Positions 9,759 through 16,509 of a stretch of 43,345 nt of DNA are shown piece by piece (position 1 is the stretch's first letter; each line of letters starts with the position of its first letter). Origin of the DNA: an uncultured Fibrobacter sp. (lineage in GTDB: Bacteria; Fibrobacterota; Fibrobacteria; Fibrobacterales; Fibrobacteraceae). The notes below the pieces were generated by a model. That model made no database searches. It was not told where the DNA came from and saw nothing but the letters and a program-made list of their open reading frames with translations. Location: contig CAMHOW010000016.1 of assembly GCA_946186895.1 (NCBI GenBank), forward strand, positions 1-43,345. Direction: 5' to 3'. A program made the translations under genes and the position numbers.

Positions 9759-9781
9759 CTTTACCGCAAACGGCAAGGGAC

Positions 9782-11455
9782 ATGTACTCTTACTGTTTCC
9801 ACGAGCTGAGCGTGGCCCTTAACAAAAAGGGGCTATTTCGTGAAGCTCTAGCCAAGACCTTAAAGCTCCATCCTGACCAGATTTTTAATCTGGAGGTGGA
9901 GCGTTTTTCTTTGGACTGCCGTCGGAAGGGCGATCCCCATTGGTCATACAATGTCCGTTTTGACGTTCAGAACAAGCTGAAGACCTTCGGTAACAACGCC
10001 AAGGGGCTTATAGAGGAACAACCCAGGAAAAAAGACTCGAAAGAGACGTCCCTAGCAGGCTCAATGCAAATGCCCGGGCATGTGGATATCATCGGTGCTG
10101 GCCCCTCCGGATTATGGGCGGCTCTTCATCTGTTGCGTAAAGGCTATTCCGTAGACCTTTACGAGCAGGGCAAGCCCGTAGAGGAACGTTTCCGGGATAT
10201 CCGCAGGTTCTTTGTGGATCGAAAATTCAATGCCAGAAGCAACGTCTTGTTTGGCGAGGGCGGAGCAGGAGCATTCAGCGACGGAAAGCTCAACACACGG
10301 AGCCGCAACGCCTTCTCGGAACAGGTCCTGCGAGACATGGTAGACTTTGGCGTCGACAAGGACGTCATCACCTTCGCAAAGCCCCATATCGGAACCGACA
10401 GGCTTGTACTGATGCTTAGGCAAATCCGGGCAGAAATCGTGCGCCTGGGAGGGCAAATACATTTCTATTCCGCCCTGACCGACGTGGAAATCCAGGACGG
10501 ACGAATCAAGACCATCAAGATTGAAAACGATGCCACACCACAGGGAGCGTGGAAACCCTGCGAGGCTCTTGTGCTTGCCACAGGGCATTCTTGCCGGGAC
10601 ATTTACCAGATGCTCCATGCCCGAGGTGTGACGCTGGAAAGCAAGGCTTTTGCCATGGGCGTGCGGGTGGAACATCCCCAGAGTCTTATAAACATTCGCC
10701 AATTGGGAACAGGCGTAGACACACGCCTTACAGGGGCCGCTGAATATTTTTTAGCCACGCCTACCCTATCCAAGACCAGCAGCGCCTACAGCTTTTGCAT
10801 GTGCCCCGGCGGTGTACTGGTGCCTTGTGCTTCGGAACCGGAGACCCTTGCCACCAACGGCATGAGCTATAGTCGTCGAAACGGTCCCTTTGCCAATGGG
10901 GCCATCGTGGTTCCCGTAGAGGCCAGCGAAAAACTCTTCGGTGGACTGGAATTCCAGCGGAAAACGGAGGCGGACGCCTTCAACGTGGGCGGCAAGAAAT
11001 ACAGCGCTCCCGCACAGACCATCAAAGCCTTCATGGAGCACCGCCTAGACAAGAAACTGCCCAAGTCTACATACCCCTGCGGAATCGTTCCCACCAACAC
11101 CTGGGACTGGCTTGACAAGCGGATTTGCCAAAGCCTATACGAAGGGTTCCTGAACTTCGACCGAAAGATTCCTGGATTCATTGCAGAGGGACTTATTGTG
11201 GCTCCTGAGACTCGCACCAGCTCCCCCCTACGCATTACCAGGAATGACACGACCCTTGAAAGCATAAATACACAGGGCCTGTTCGTTCTGGGTGAAGGTG
11301 CCGGCTATGCAGGGGGCATCGTCACCAGCGCCGCCGACGGAGTGAGACTGGCGTACTACGCGAAGAATTTAAAGGCCACAATTCGGAATTCAGATTTCGG
11401 AATTCGGAATTGTTTTAATGATAATAACTCCGAATTCATAAATCCGAAATCATAA
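9782..11455 (+). CDS. FAD-dependent dehydrogenase of the COG2509 type
   Basis: A 557-aa cytosolic flavoprotein. An N-terminal about 70-aa domain (SLDCRRKGDPHWSYNVRFDV) precedes a Rossmann FAD site IIGAGPSGLWAALHLLRKG (G105, G107, G110), then FGEGGAGAFSDGKLNTRSRN and a C-terminal GEGAGYAGGIVTSAADGVRLA. This order is characteristic of the uncharacterised FAD-dependent dehydrogenase family COG2509. The substrate is unknown. AAGGGAC lies immediately before the ATG. After the conserved end (AYYAKNLKA), the last about 27 residues (11380-11455) are encoded by AATTCGG-type repeat DNA and look like an added tail. The gene lies 23 nt after the outer-membrane protein gene and 6 nt before the RluA-type gene. 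Confidence 0.88.
   Translation: MYSYCFHELSVALNKKGLFREALAKTLKLHPDQIFNLEVERFSLDCRRKGDPHWSYNVRFDVQNKLKTFGNNAKGLIEEQPRKKDSKETSLAGSMQMPGHVDIIGAGPSGLWAALHLLRKGYSVDLYEQGKPVEERFRDIRRFFVDRKFNARSNVLFGEGGAGAFSDGKLNTRSRNAFSEQVLRDMVDFGVDKDVITFAKPHIGTDRLVLMLRQIRAEIVRLGGQIHFYSALTDVEIQDGRIKTIKIENDATPQGAWKPCEALVLATGHSCRDIYQMLHARGVTLESKAFAMGVRVEHPQSLINIRQLGTGVDTRLTGAAEYFLATPTLSKTSSAYSFCMCPGGVLVPCASEPETLATNGMSYSRRNGPFANGAIVVPVEASEKLFGGLEFQRKTEADAFNVGGKKYSAPAQTIKAFMEHRLDKKLPKSTYPCGIVPTNTWDWLDKRICQSLYEGFLNFDRKIPGFIAEGLIVAPETRTSSPLRITRNDTTLESINTQGLFVLGEGAGYAGGIVTSAADGVRLAYYAKNLKATIRNSDFGIRNCFNDNNSEFINPKS
11380..11453 (+). repeat. Degenerate AATTCGG heptamer array with inverted copies
   Basis: Four heptamer units, AATTCGG-AATTCAG-ATTTCGG-AATTCGG, occupy 11380-11407. 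They are followed by reverse-orientation pieces (CTCCGAATTC, AATCCGAAATC) up to about 11450. The block forms the 3' end of the COG2509 gene and could fold into a long AT-rich hairpin. The same heptamer recurs in perfect form at 11669-11696. Confidence 0.7.
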
Positions 11456-11461
11456 TTCATC

Positions 11462-12457
11462 ATGATTACCCGAACCATTGACCGTAACTTTGCCAACATG
11501 CGCCTGGACCGTTTTTTACGGAAGGCTTTTCCCGACGAATCATTGTCCGTTTTCTTTGCAATCCTGCGTAAAAAGAAAGTCAGGGTAAACGGAGTCGTGG
11601 GTAAAGCAAACCAGATGCTCCAGGAAGGGGATACCGTCTGCATTTACGAGAATTTGAAAAGTGAAAGTAATTCGGAATTCGGAATTCGGAATTCGGATTT
11701 GAAGAACTCCGAAAAAAAAGGCTGGACAAAATCAAGTTCCGCAGCCGAAAAGAAATCGGCCTGGGGAGCCCGCGAGCTGGACATCATCTTGGAAACCGAA
11801 GACTACCTGGTGGTCAACAAGCCTTCGGGAATGCCTAGCCAGCCGGGAAGCGGGACCCGCCCCGGCGAAAGCCTGGTGGAGCACCTCTGGGAATGGGGCA
11901 AGCAGGAACGTCTAGACTTCAAGCCTACCCTCGCCCACCGTCTGGACCAGGAAACCTCGGGACTTTTGCTGGTGGCACTTCACGGCGACACCCTGCGGGA
12001 CCTGACCCGTCTGATTCGTGAACACGAAGTCAAGAAATACTATCTGGCTCTTGTCAAGGGAAACCTTGAAAAAGAAAAAGGAACCATCGAAGCCTCCCTC
12101 GCCCGCACAGACAATGCCAAGGGCTCCAAGATGCAGATAGACGAGAAAGGGAAAAAGTCCATTACCCACTACAGCGTCAAAAAACACTACACCGGCTACG
12201 ACCTGGTAAAAATCAACTTGGAAACGGGCCGTATGCATCAAATAAGGGCGCATTTCGCAAGCATCGGGCACCCACTCTTGGGAGACACCCGTTACGGAGA
12301 TTTTGCCCTGAATCGTGAATTCAAGAAACAATACGGACTGAACCGACTGTTTTTGCACAGCAGCCGCCTGGAATACTCCTGGCAAGGCAAGAATACGGTC
12401 CAAGAATGCCCCCTGCCCAAAGAACTGCAAGACGTATTGAAAAAACTGGAAAAATAA
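11462..12457 (+). CDS. RluA-family 23S rRNA/tRNA pseudouridine synthase
   Basis: A 331-aa RluA-family enzyme that isomerises uridine to pseudouridine in structured RNA. The S4 RNA-binding domain covers residues 1-62 (MRLDRFLRKAFPDE, KKKVRVNG). The catalytic domain spans about 105-325, with HRLDQETSG (catalytic D162), KYYLALVKG and GRMHQIRAH intact. The exact target site (RluC-, RluD- or other-like) cannot be read from sequence alone. The linker between S4 and catalytic domains (about 66-100) is unusually long and is partly encoded by four tandem AATTCGG units. No clear Shine-Dalgarno precedes the ATG, which lies 6 nt past the upstream stop, so translation may be coupled. Confidence 0.92.
   Translation: MITRTIDRNFANMRLDRFLRKAFPDESLSVFFAILRKKKVRVNGVVGKANQMLQEGDTVCIYENLKSESNSEFGIRNSDLKNSEKKGWTKSSSAAEKKSAWGARELDIILETEDYLVVNKPSGMPSQPGSGTRPGESLVEHLWEWGKQERLDFKPTLAHRLDQETSGLLLVALHGDTLRDLTRLIREHEVKKYYLALVKGNLEKEKGTIEASLARTDNAKGSKMQIDEKGKKSITHYSVKKHYTGYDLVKINLETGRMHQIRAHFASIGHPLLGDTRYGDFALNREFKKQYGLNRLFLHSSRLEYSWQGKNTVQECPLPKELQDVLKKLEK
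11669..11696 (+). repeat. Perfect (AATTCGG)x4 tandem repeat inside the RluA-type gene
   Basis: Four uninterrupted 7-bp units lie in the interdomain linker of the pseudouridine synthase and encode a stretch like NSEFGIRNS. Because 7 is not a multiple of 3, loss or gain of one unit would shift the frame before the catalytic domain. Confidence 0.9.
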
Positions 12458-12487
12458 ATCCGGTTTAGAATTTGCGATTTGGTACAA

Positions 12488-12516
12488 TTGATACAGTTGT
12501 GGTATTTTAATATTTA
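12488..12516 (+). promoter_or_regulatory. Sigma70-type promoter of the lichenase gene
   Basis: TTGATA (12488-12493), a 17-nt spacer and TATTTA (12511-12516) predict transcription starting near 12523, about 50 nt before the lichenase ATG. The downstream edge of the -10 overlaps the 19-bp dyad at 12516-12534. Confidence 0.5.
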
Positions 12517-12534
12517 GAGAAATTCAATTTCTCT
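12516..12534. promoter_or_regulatory. Perfect 19-bp dyad, candidate operator of the lichenase gene
   Basis: AGAGAAATT-C-AATTTCTCT is a perfect inverted repeat with 9-bp arms and a single central base. It covers the predicted transcription start, a typical place for a repressor site. The obvious candidate ligand is the GntR-type regulator encoded just downstream, but no binding data exist here. As RNA it could also fold into a 5'-UTR hairpin. Confidence 0.6.
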
Positions 12535-12574
12535 TTAAAAAATGTATCTTCTATATGATTTGAGGGAGACAATC

Positions 12575-13744
12575 ATGAAAGCAAGGTTTTTCATTGCAAC
12601 CATAGCACTTGCAGCAGGGGCACTTATGGCTAACGACAACAACGTCTATTATGGTGCTGAGCTCCATGAATTAGATGAATTTCAAACCGAGTACGGTAAG
12701 TACGAAGCCCGTATGAAAATGGCCGCTACATCTGGGACAGTCAGTTCAATGTTCCTCTACCAAAACGGTTCCGAACAAGCCTCTGCAGAGCGTTGGGTTG
12801 AAATCGACATCGAAGTACTAGGCCAATATCCAGACAAATTCCAATCCAATATCATTACCGGTAAATCTGGAGCACAAGTTCAGAGTGATGCTAAACATCA
12901 ATTAAATCCGGCCGCCGATCAAGGATTTCATACTTATGGCATTGAATGGACTCCGAATTATGTCCGTTGGACTGTTGACGGAGTTGAAGTTAGAAAGACC
13001 GTGAAAGGCCAAAATGATTCAAAAAATCAGGTTGCTAATCTAATCGGGCCTCAAGGGCTTCGCTTTAACCTTTGGATTTCTAGTGATCCGGGCTGGGTAG
13101 GTAACCTTAACCCCAATGAACTTCCCCGTTTCCAATACATCAATTGGATAAAAGCGTATAGCTACACTCCTGGTGCTGGACCTAACGGTAGCGACTTTAC
13201 CCTGAAATGGACAGACAACTTTGATAGTTTTGACGGCAGCCATTGGGGCAAGGGTAACTGGACTTTTGACAAGAACCTTGTTGATTTCAACCCCGATAAC
13301 ATATTTATCAAAAACGGAATGCTCGTTCTAGCCCTTACTAAAAAAGGCGAAGCAATCCCTAATGTATCGATTCCTCAAGATACCGAAGGAGATCTAAGCT
13401 CCAACAGCAACAACCCTGGCATGAGCAGCAGCAGTCAAGGCCAGAATAACAATCCCGGTCAAAGCAGTAGCAGCCAAGGTCAGAATTACAATCCGGGTTT
13501 GAGCAGCAACAGTCAGAATCAAAGCAACTACCAAGATCCGTATAACAATGCCAACCCGAGCAACGCTCAAAATCAGAGTGGCTATGTAAACGACCCCAAT
13601 GGGACAAATAACGGAGAACCAGCCGCCATCCGTCCGGCAAGGGTATTCAAGGATTCTCCAAAGATTCGTGGCACCGTCAACGCCAAGGGGGCCCGAGTCA
13701 GCGAAACTAACAGGGCTCACTACCAAGTCGATTTCAACTACTAA
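12575..13744 (+). CDS. Secreted lichenase (GH16 1,3-1,4-beta-glucanase, circularly permuted)
   Basis: A 389-aa secreted mixed-linkage beta-glucanase that cleaves beta-1,4 bonds next to beta-1,3 bonds in lichenan and cereal beta-glucan. After a signal peptide (1-19), the catalytic domain (about 24-265) follows the circularly permuted order of the F. succinogenes enzyme almost throughout: YGKYEARMKMAATSGTVSSMFLYQNGSE, WVEIDIEVLG with catalytic E76, D78 and E80, and the permuted C-terminal half DFTLKWTDNFDSFDGSHWGKGNWTFD. A Ser/Gln/Asn linker of 13-residue repeats replaces the PXSSSS repeats of the known enzyme, and the basic tail VNAKGARVSETN...VDFNY matches its C-terminal region. I chose the ATG at 12575, preceded by GAGGGAGAC, because an upstream ATG at 12542 would extend the signal peptide oddly. 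A strong terminator follows. Confidence 0.96.
   Translation: MKARFFIATIALAAGALMANDNNVYYGAELHELDEFQTEYGKYEARMKMAATSGTVSSMFLYQNGSEQASAERWVEIDIEVLGQYPDKFQSNIITGKSGAQVQSDAKHQLNPAADQGFHTYGIEWTPNYVRWTVDGVEVRKTVKGQNDSKNQVANLIGPQGLRFNLWISSDPGWVGNLNPNELPRFQYINWIKAYSYTPGAGPNGSDFTLKWTDNFDSFDGSHWGKGNWTFDKNLVDFNPDNIFIKNGMLVLALTKKGEAIPNVSIPQDTEGDLSSNSNNPGMSSSSQGQNNNPGQSSSSQGQNYNPGLSSNSQNQSNYQDPYNNANPSNAQNQSGYVNDPNGTNNGEPAAIRPARVFKDSPKIRGTVNAKGARVSETNRAHYQVDFNY
13409..13525 (+). repeat. Three 39-bp repeats encoding the lichenase linker
   Basis: Three successive in-frame 39-bp units encode NNPGMSSSSQGQN, NNPGQSSSSQGQN and YNPGLSSNSQNQS. The third is diverged. They form a flexible linker between the catalytic domain and the basic C-terminal tail. 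Confidence 0.85.
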
Positions 13745-13766
13745 ACGAAACTCCATACACCCCCAC

Positions 13767-13801
13767 GCCCGTGCAAGTTCCCCCTTGCCCGGGCATTTTT
13801 T
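13767..13801 (+). terminator. Rho-independent terminator of the lichenase gene
   Basis: The 11-bp stem GCCCGTGCAAG / CTTGCCCGGGC (one mismatch, six-nt loop) is followed by A and six T residues. It lies 22 nt after the lichenase stop and separates it from the regulator gene. Confidence 0.85.
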
Positions 13802-13861
13802 ATGTCATTCCCATACAGGCTTGGTTCTCCAATTCTAACCGCATTTTTTATATTGAAAACA

Positions 13862-15253
13862 ATGAAACAGCGGATAGTCAAAGCTCTGCTCGGCATGAAC
13901 CTCGCCGATGGCGACAGGCTTCCGTCGGTGCGTTCCATGATCAAGAGTTTTGGCGCGTCGTCGGGCACGGTGCAGGCGGCCCTTGCCGAGCTGGAATCTG
14001 CTGGTAAAATTTGTAAAATCCAGGGAAAGGGCTGTTTCTGGGGAAACACCCCGCTTAAGAACACTGTTCCCTTCGTGCACGAAACGGTCACCGAAAAACT
14101 CGCCAAGGCCTTCGAACGCGACTTTGCGCAAGGCTATCTTAAACCTTCGCAACCGCTTCCGCTTTCTAAGGAACTTTCTGCCCGCTACAATGTGTCGCAG
14201 GGCACGCTCCGCAAGTTCCTAGAAGAAAAGGTTGCTCGCGGAATCCTGAAAAAAGAAGGCCGCCAGTACCTCTTTTACCGCAAACAACAGCAAAGAGACA
14301 AGGCTCCCCTCAGCGAACTCATCTTCGTGACGCGCTGCAACAGCTGGGGCGGATTCAGCGCCGAAAGCGAACGCGAACTGGACTTCTTGCGTTTAATTTA
14401 TAAAACCGCAGGTAAGAACCACTACAAGCTCACCCTGTTCGGTATTGACGATGCCTCGGGCAAACTCATTGACCGTAGCGGCAAGACCTGCAAACTTTCG
14501 GAACACCCCAACGCCGTAGGGGCTGTACTTTCAACGCTGTTGGTGCAGAACTTCAGGCCTCTCCTGACGTTTTTCGCCGACGCCAAGTTCCCCGTGGCCG
14601 TATGGTGGGAACACCCCATCGACGCCGTGCCCAAGAGTTTTCTGCGCAAGGACAACTGGATATTCTTCAACTCCACCTTCGGTAAGAACCCTGGCAAAGA
14701 AATAGGCCGCTACCTGCTGGGCCTTGGCGTGACTGAAGTCGGATACTTTTCACCGTATCACAACAGTTCCTGGTCCAAAGACCGCCTTACCGGTCTCGAG
14801 GAATCGGGCCTGGTGGTGTACCCCTACGTGGACTCCGAATTCGCAAGCCCCTGGGATTACAAGCAAATTGCCCGCAAGAAAGTCGAAAAGCTCTCCGTGG
14901 AAATCATGGCGCGCACTCTCGAAAAAGAGAAGCTAAAGACCCTAGCCGAACGCGCCCTCGAATTCCAGGCTAAAAACGGCAACAACATGCCCTGGATTTG
15001 CGTGAACGACGAAGTCGCGGGAATCTTCATGGAAATGGTCGAAGAAAACAACATGGAAATTCCGCAGCCAACCATCGGCCCCACCTACATCGCCTTCGAC
15101 AACTCCATGGAAAGCTACCTGCTGCGCATTCCCTCTTACGACTTCAACACCGACGCACTGGTGGAGCAGATCTTTTACTACATCAGCAGCCCCTCGGCTT
15201 TTGACGGCATAAAAAAAATCCACCACATCCTCGGGAACGTGGTGGAGAAATAA
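13862..15253 (+). CDS. Transcriptional regulator with two GntR-like winged helices and a LacI-type ligand domain
   Basis: A 463-aa putative DNA-binding regulator. Residues 1-61 form a GntR-like winged helix (RLPSVRSMIKSFGASSGTVQAALAELESAGKI). Residues about 78-140 form a second one (PLPLSKELSARYNVSQGTLRKFLEEKVARGIL). The rest (about 150-463) resembles a periplasmic-binding/LacI-type effector domain (WICVNDEVAGIFMEMVEE...YIAFDNS). That fold in GntR or LacI regulators usually binds a sugar. I chose the ATG at 13862 because an upstream ATG at 13802 lies in the terminator's T-run. TATATT ends 7 nt before this ATG with no Shine-Dalgarno, so the mRNA may be leaderless. Its position after the lichenase suggests control of beta-glucan use. 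Confidence 0.85.
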   Translation: MKQRIVKALLGMNLADGDRLPSVRSMIKSFGASSGTVQAALAELESAGKICKIQGKGCFWGNTPLKNTVPFVHETVTEKLAKAFERDFAQGYLKPSQPLPLSKELSARYNVSQGTLRKFLEEKVARGILKKEGRQYLFYRKQQQRDKAPLSELIFVTRCNSWGGFSAESERELDFLRLIYKTAGKNHYKLTLFGIDDASGKLIDRSGKTCKLSEHPNAVGAVLSTLLVQNFRPLLTFFADAKFPVAVWWEHPIDAVPKSFLRKDNWIFFNSTFGKNPGKEIGRYLLGLGVTEVGYFSPYHNSSWSKDRLTGLEESGLVVYPYVDSEFASPWDYKQIARKKVEKLSVEIMARTLEKEKLKTLAERALEFQAKNGNNMPWICVNDEVAGIFMEMVEENNMEIPQPTIGPTYIAFDNSMESYLLRIPSYDFNTDALVEQIFYYISSPSAFDGIKKIHHILGNVVEK

Positions 15254-15272
15254 GCTTTAAGGTCGCGAGCGA

Positions 15273-16007
15273 TTATTTGTTCTTGTTCACGATCAGGGTC
15301 TTGGCCTTGAAGGTCTTGCGGTCGATCCACTTGACCATCAGCGACACCTTGTTATCCTTGTCGAGGGCCGCCCAGTACTTCTTGAGCGTATCTTCGGCAT
15401 TGTCAAAAATAGGCATCAGTTTCGGGAAACCGTTGAAAGACGGAATCGGGTTGCCGTCGGTTTCGTAGGTGCTGATGAAGTGACCGAGACCCGGCAGAGC
15501 CTTCTCGTATTCAAACGTCATGCGTTCGCAGCCAGCATCTTCACAGTTGTTTCGGCTCTTGAGGATAGAGAGCTTGTAGAGGGCAGGCTGGGCATTCTTG
15601 TAGTGGATACCGGAAATACGCGGCGTGAAGTTCGGAGCGTCGTCTTCGTACTGGCGCGTGCGGAGAGCGCTTTCGAAGGTGCCGCCCAGCTTGATGGCGT
15701 CGTAAATCGTGTCGGTCTGGTCGCCGTTCGTGATAATCTGGACGTCGGCAGTGTGACGTGCCGGGTAGTAGATAATCAGGTGCGGGTCGGTGAGCTTGGA
15801 TTCGTCGAAAGCCTTGGTCTTCATGAAGCCGGTCTTGGGTTCGATTTCGAACACACGGTTACGGCTATTGACGCTGCGGCCCATGATCCAGTACACCTGC
15901 ACGTAGGACTTGCCGTCGGCGCTTTCGCCGAGGATAATGCCACGGCCAGGGTAAGGGTTATTGGAGAGGGCCTTGAAATTCTGTTTTGCTTCGTCTGTGT
16001 ATGTCAT
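15273..16007 (-). CDS. purO: IMP cyclohydrolase, PurO type
   Basis: A 244-aa enzyme closing the purine ring in the last step to IMP (FAICAR to IMP). The N-terminal pattern PYPGRGIILGESADGK...YWIMGRSVNSRNRVFE, then TNGDQTDTIYDAI, ALRTRQYEDDAPNFTPRISGI and DGNPIPSF match the archaeal-type PurO family (PF07826) as also found in some anaerobic bacteria, rather than the C-terminal PurH cyclohydrolase. The RBS AGAGGT lies 8 nt before the ATG, inside the end of the upstream small gene. Convergent with the regulator gene on the other strand; no clear terminator is seen in the 19 bp between them. Confidence 0.9.
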   Translation of the reverse strand: MTYTDEAKQNFKALSNNPYPGRGIILGESADGKSYVQVYWIMGRSVNSRNRVFEIEPKTGFMKTKAFDESKLTDPHLIIYYPARHTADVQIITNGDQTDTIYDAIKLGGTFESALRTRQYEDDAPNFTPRISGIHYKNAQPALYKLSILKSRNNCEDAGCERMTFEYEKALPGLGHFISTYETDGNPIPSFNGFPKLMPIFDNAEDTLKKYWAALDKDNKVSLMVKWIDRKTFKAKTLIVNKNK

Positions 16008-16013
16008 AAGAGT

Positions 16014-16352
16014 CTACCTCTTTGGGTTATAATTGTTCATGAGCACCATGGCGACGGCGACACATAGCATAATGACGCTACCGACAATGACTTGCTGGCG
16101 GTGGTTGTATTCGCGCTTGACGTAGGTCGGATTCTCTTCGTTGAGTTCCTGGAGGGTCGGACCCTCGGCAAGTTTCGTAGAGTCAATACCGCAAATTTCG
16201 GCAATCTCTTCATCAGTCATGTTCAGCGTATTCACCCGAAGACTATCGCACTTATTGGGTGTGTCAGCCGCAGCTGCGGGAATCGCGAGAAACAACGCGA
16301 ACAAGACCGCGAGCAATAAACTGCCGTGATTACTTCGGCTACGTCTCGTCAT
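16014..16352 (-). CDS. Small exported single-span membrane protein, unknown function
   Basis: 112 aa from the ATG at 16352. A signal peptide (about 1-29, LLLAVLFALFLAIPAAAA) is followed by a short acidic extracytoplasmic segment with two Cys residues and a C-terminal membrane helix (about 86-106) with a short basic tail. I do not recognise the family. The start is uncertain: the chosen ATG lies at the edge of a hairpin repeat and has no Shine-Dalgarno. A TTG within the signal peptide is possible, and the open frame continues upstream through repeat DNA to 16502. It ends 6 nt before purO, so the two are probably co-transcribed. Confidence 0.65.
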   Translation of the reverse strand: MTRRSRSNHGSLLLAVLFALFLAIPAAAADTPNKCDSLRVNTLNMTDEEIAEICGIDSTKLAEGPTLQELNEENPTYVKREYNHRQQVIVGSVIMLCVAVAMVLMNNYNPKR

Positions 16353-16476
16353 GGCGGACTTGATCCGCCATCTAGATTGATGGCTACGCCATCCGTGGCT
16401 ACAGCTCGGATATAAAAGCATGCAAGCATGCCTTTGCATCGCTCGCCTTGCACACTTTTCCGTGTCAAGCACGGAA
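16352..16476. repeat. Cluster of four short hairpins, probable intergenic dispersed repeat
   Basis: Four perfect stem-loops lie in 125 bp: TGGCGGA/TCCGCCA (16352-16370), GATGGC/GCCATC (16379-16393), the GCATGC direct/inverted pair (16418-16431) and TTCCGTG/CACGGAA (16458-16476). The phrases GATCAAGTCCGCCATGACG and GTCATTCCGTGCTTGACACGGAA resemble dispersed palindromic repeats found in several bacterial genomes. It separates gatB from the small membrane-protein gene and may also slow transcription. Confidence 0.6.
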
Positions 16477-16509
16477 TGACGTAACGAAGACGTCCACCCC
16501 ATTCTGCAA

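Noticed and set aside
11380..11453. Insertion sequence end or attachment site
   Set aside because: Only short heptamer repeats are present; there is no transposase or integrase and no target-site duplication.
16352..16476. CRISPR array
   Set aside because: The hairpins differ from each other and are not regularly spaced copies of one repeat.
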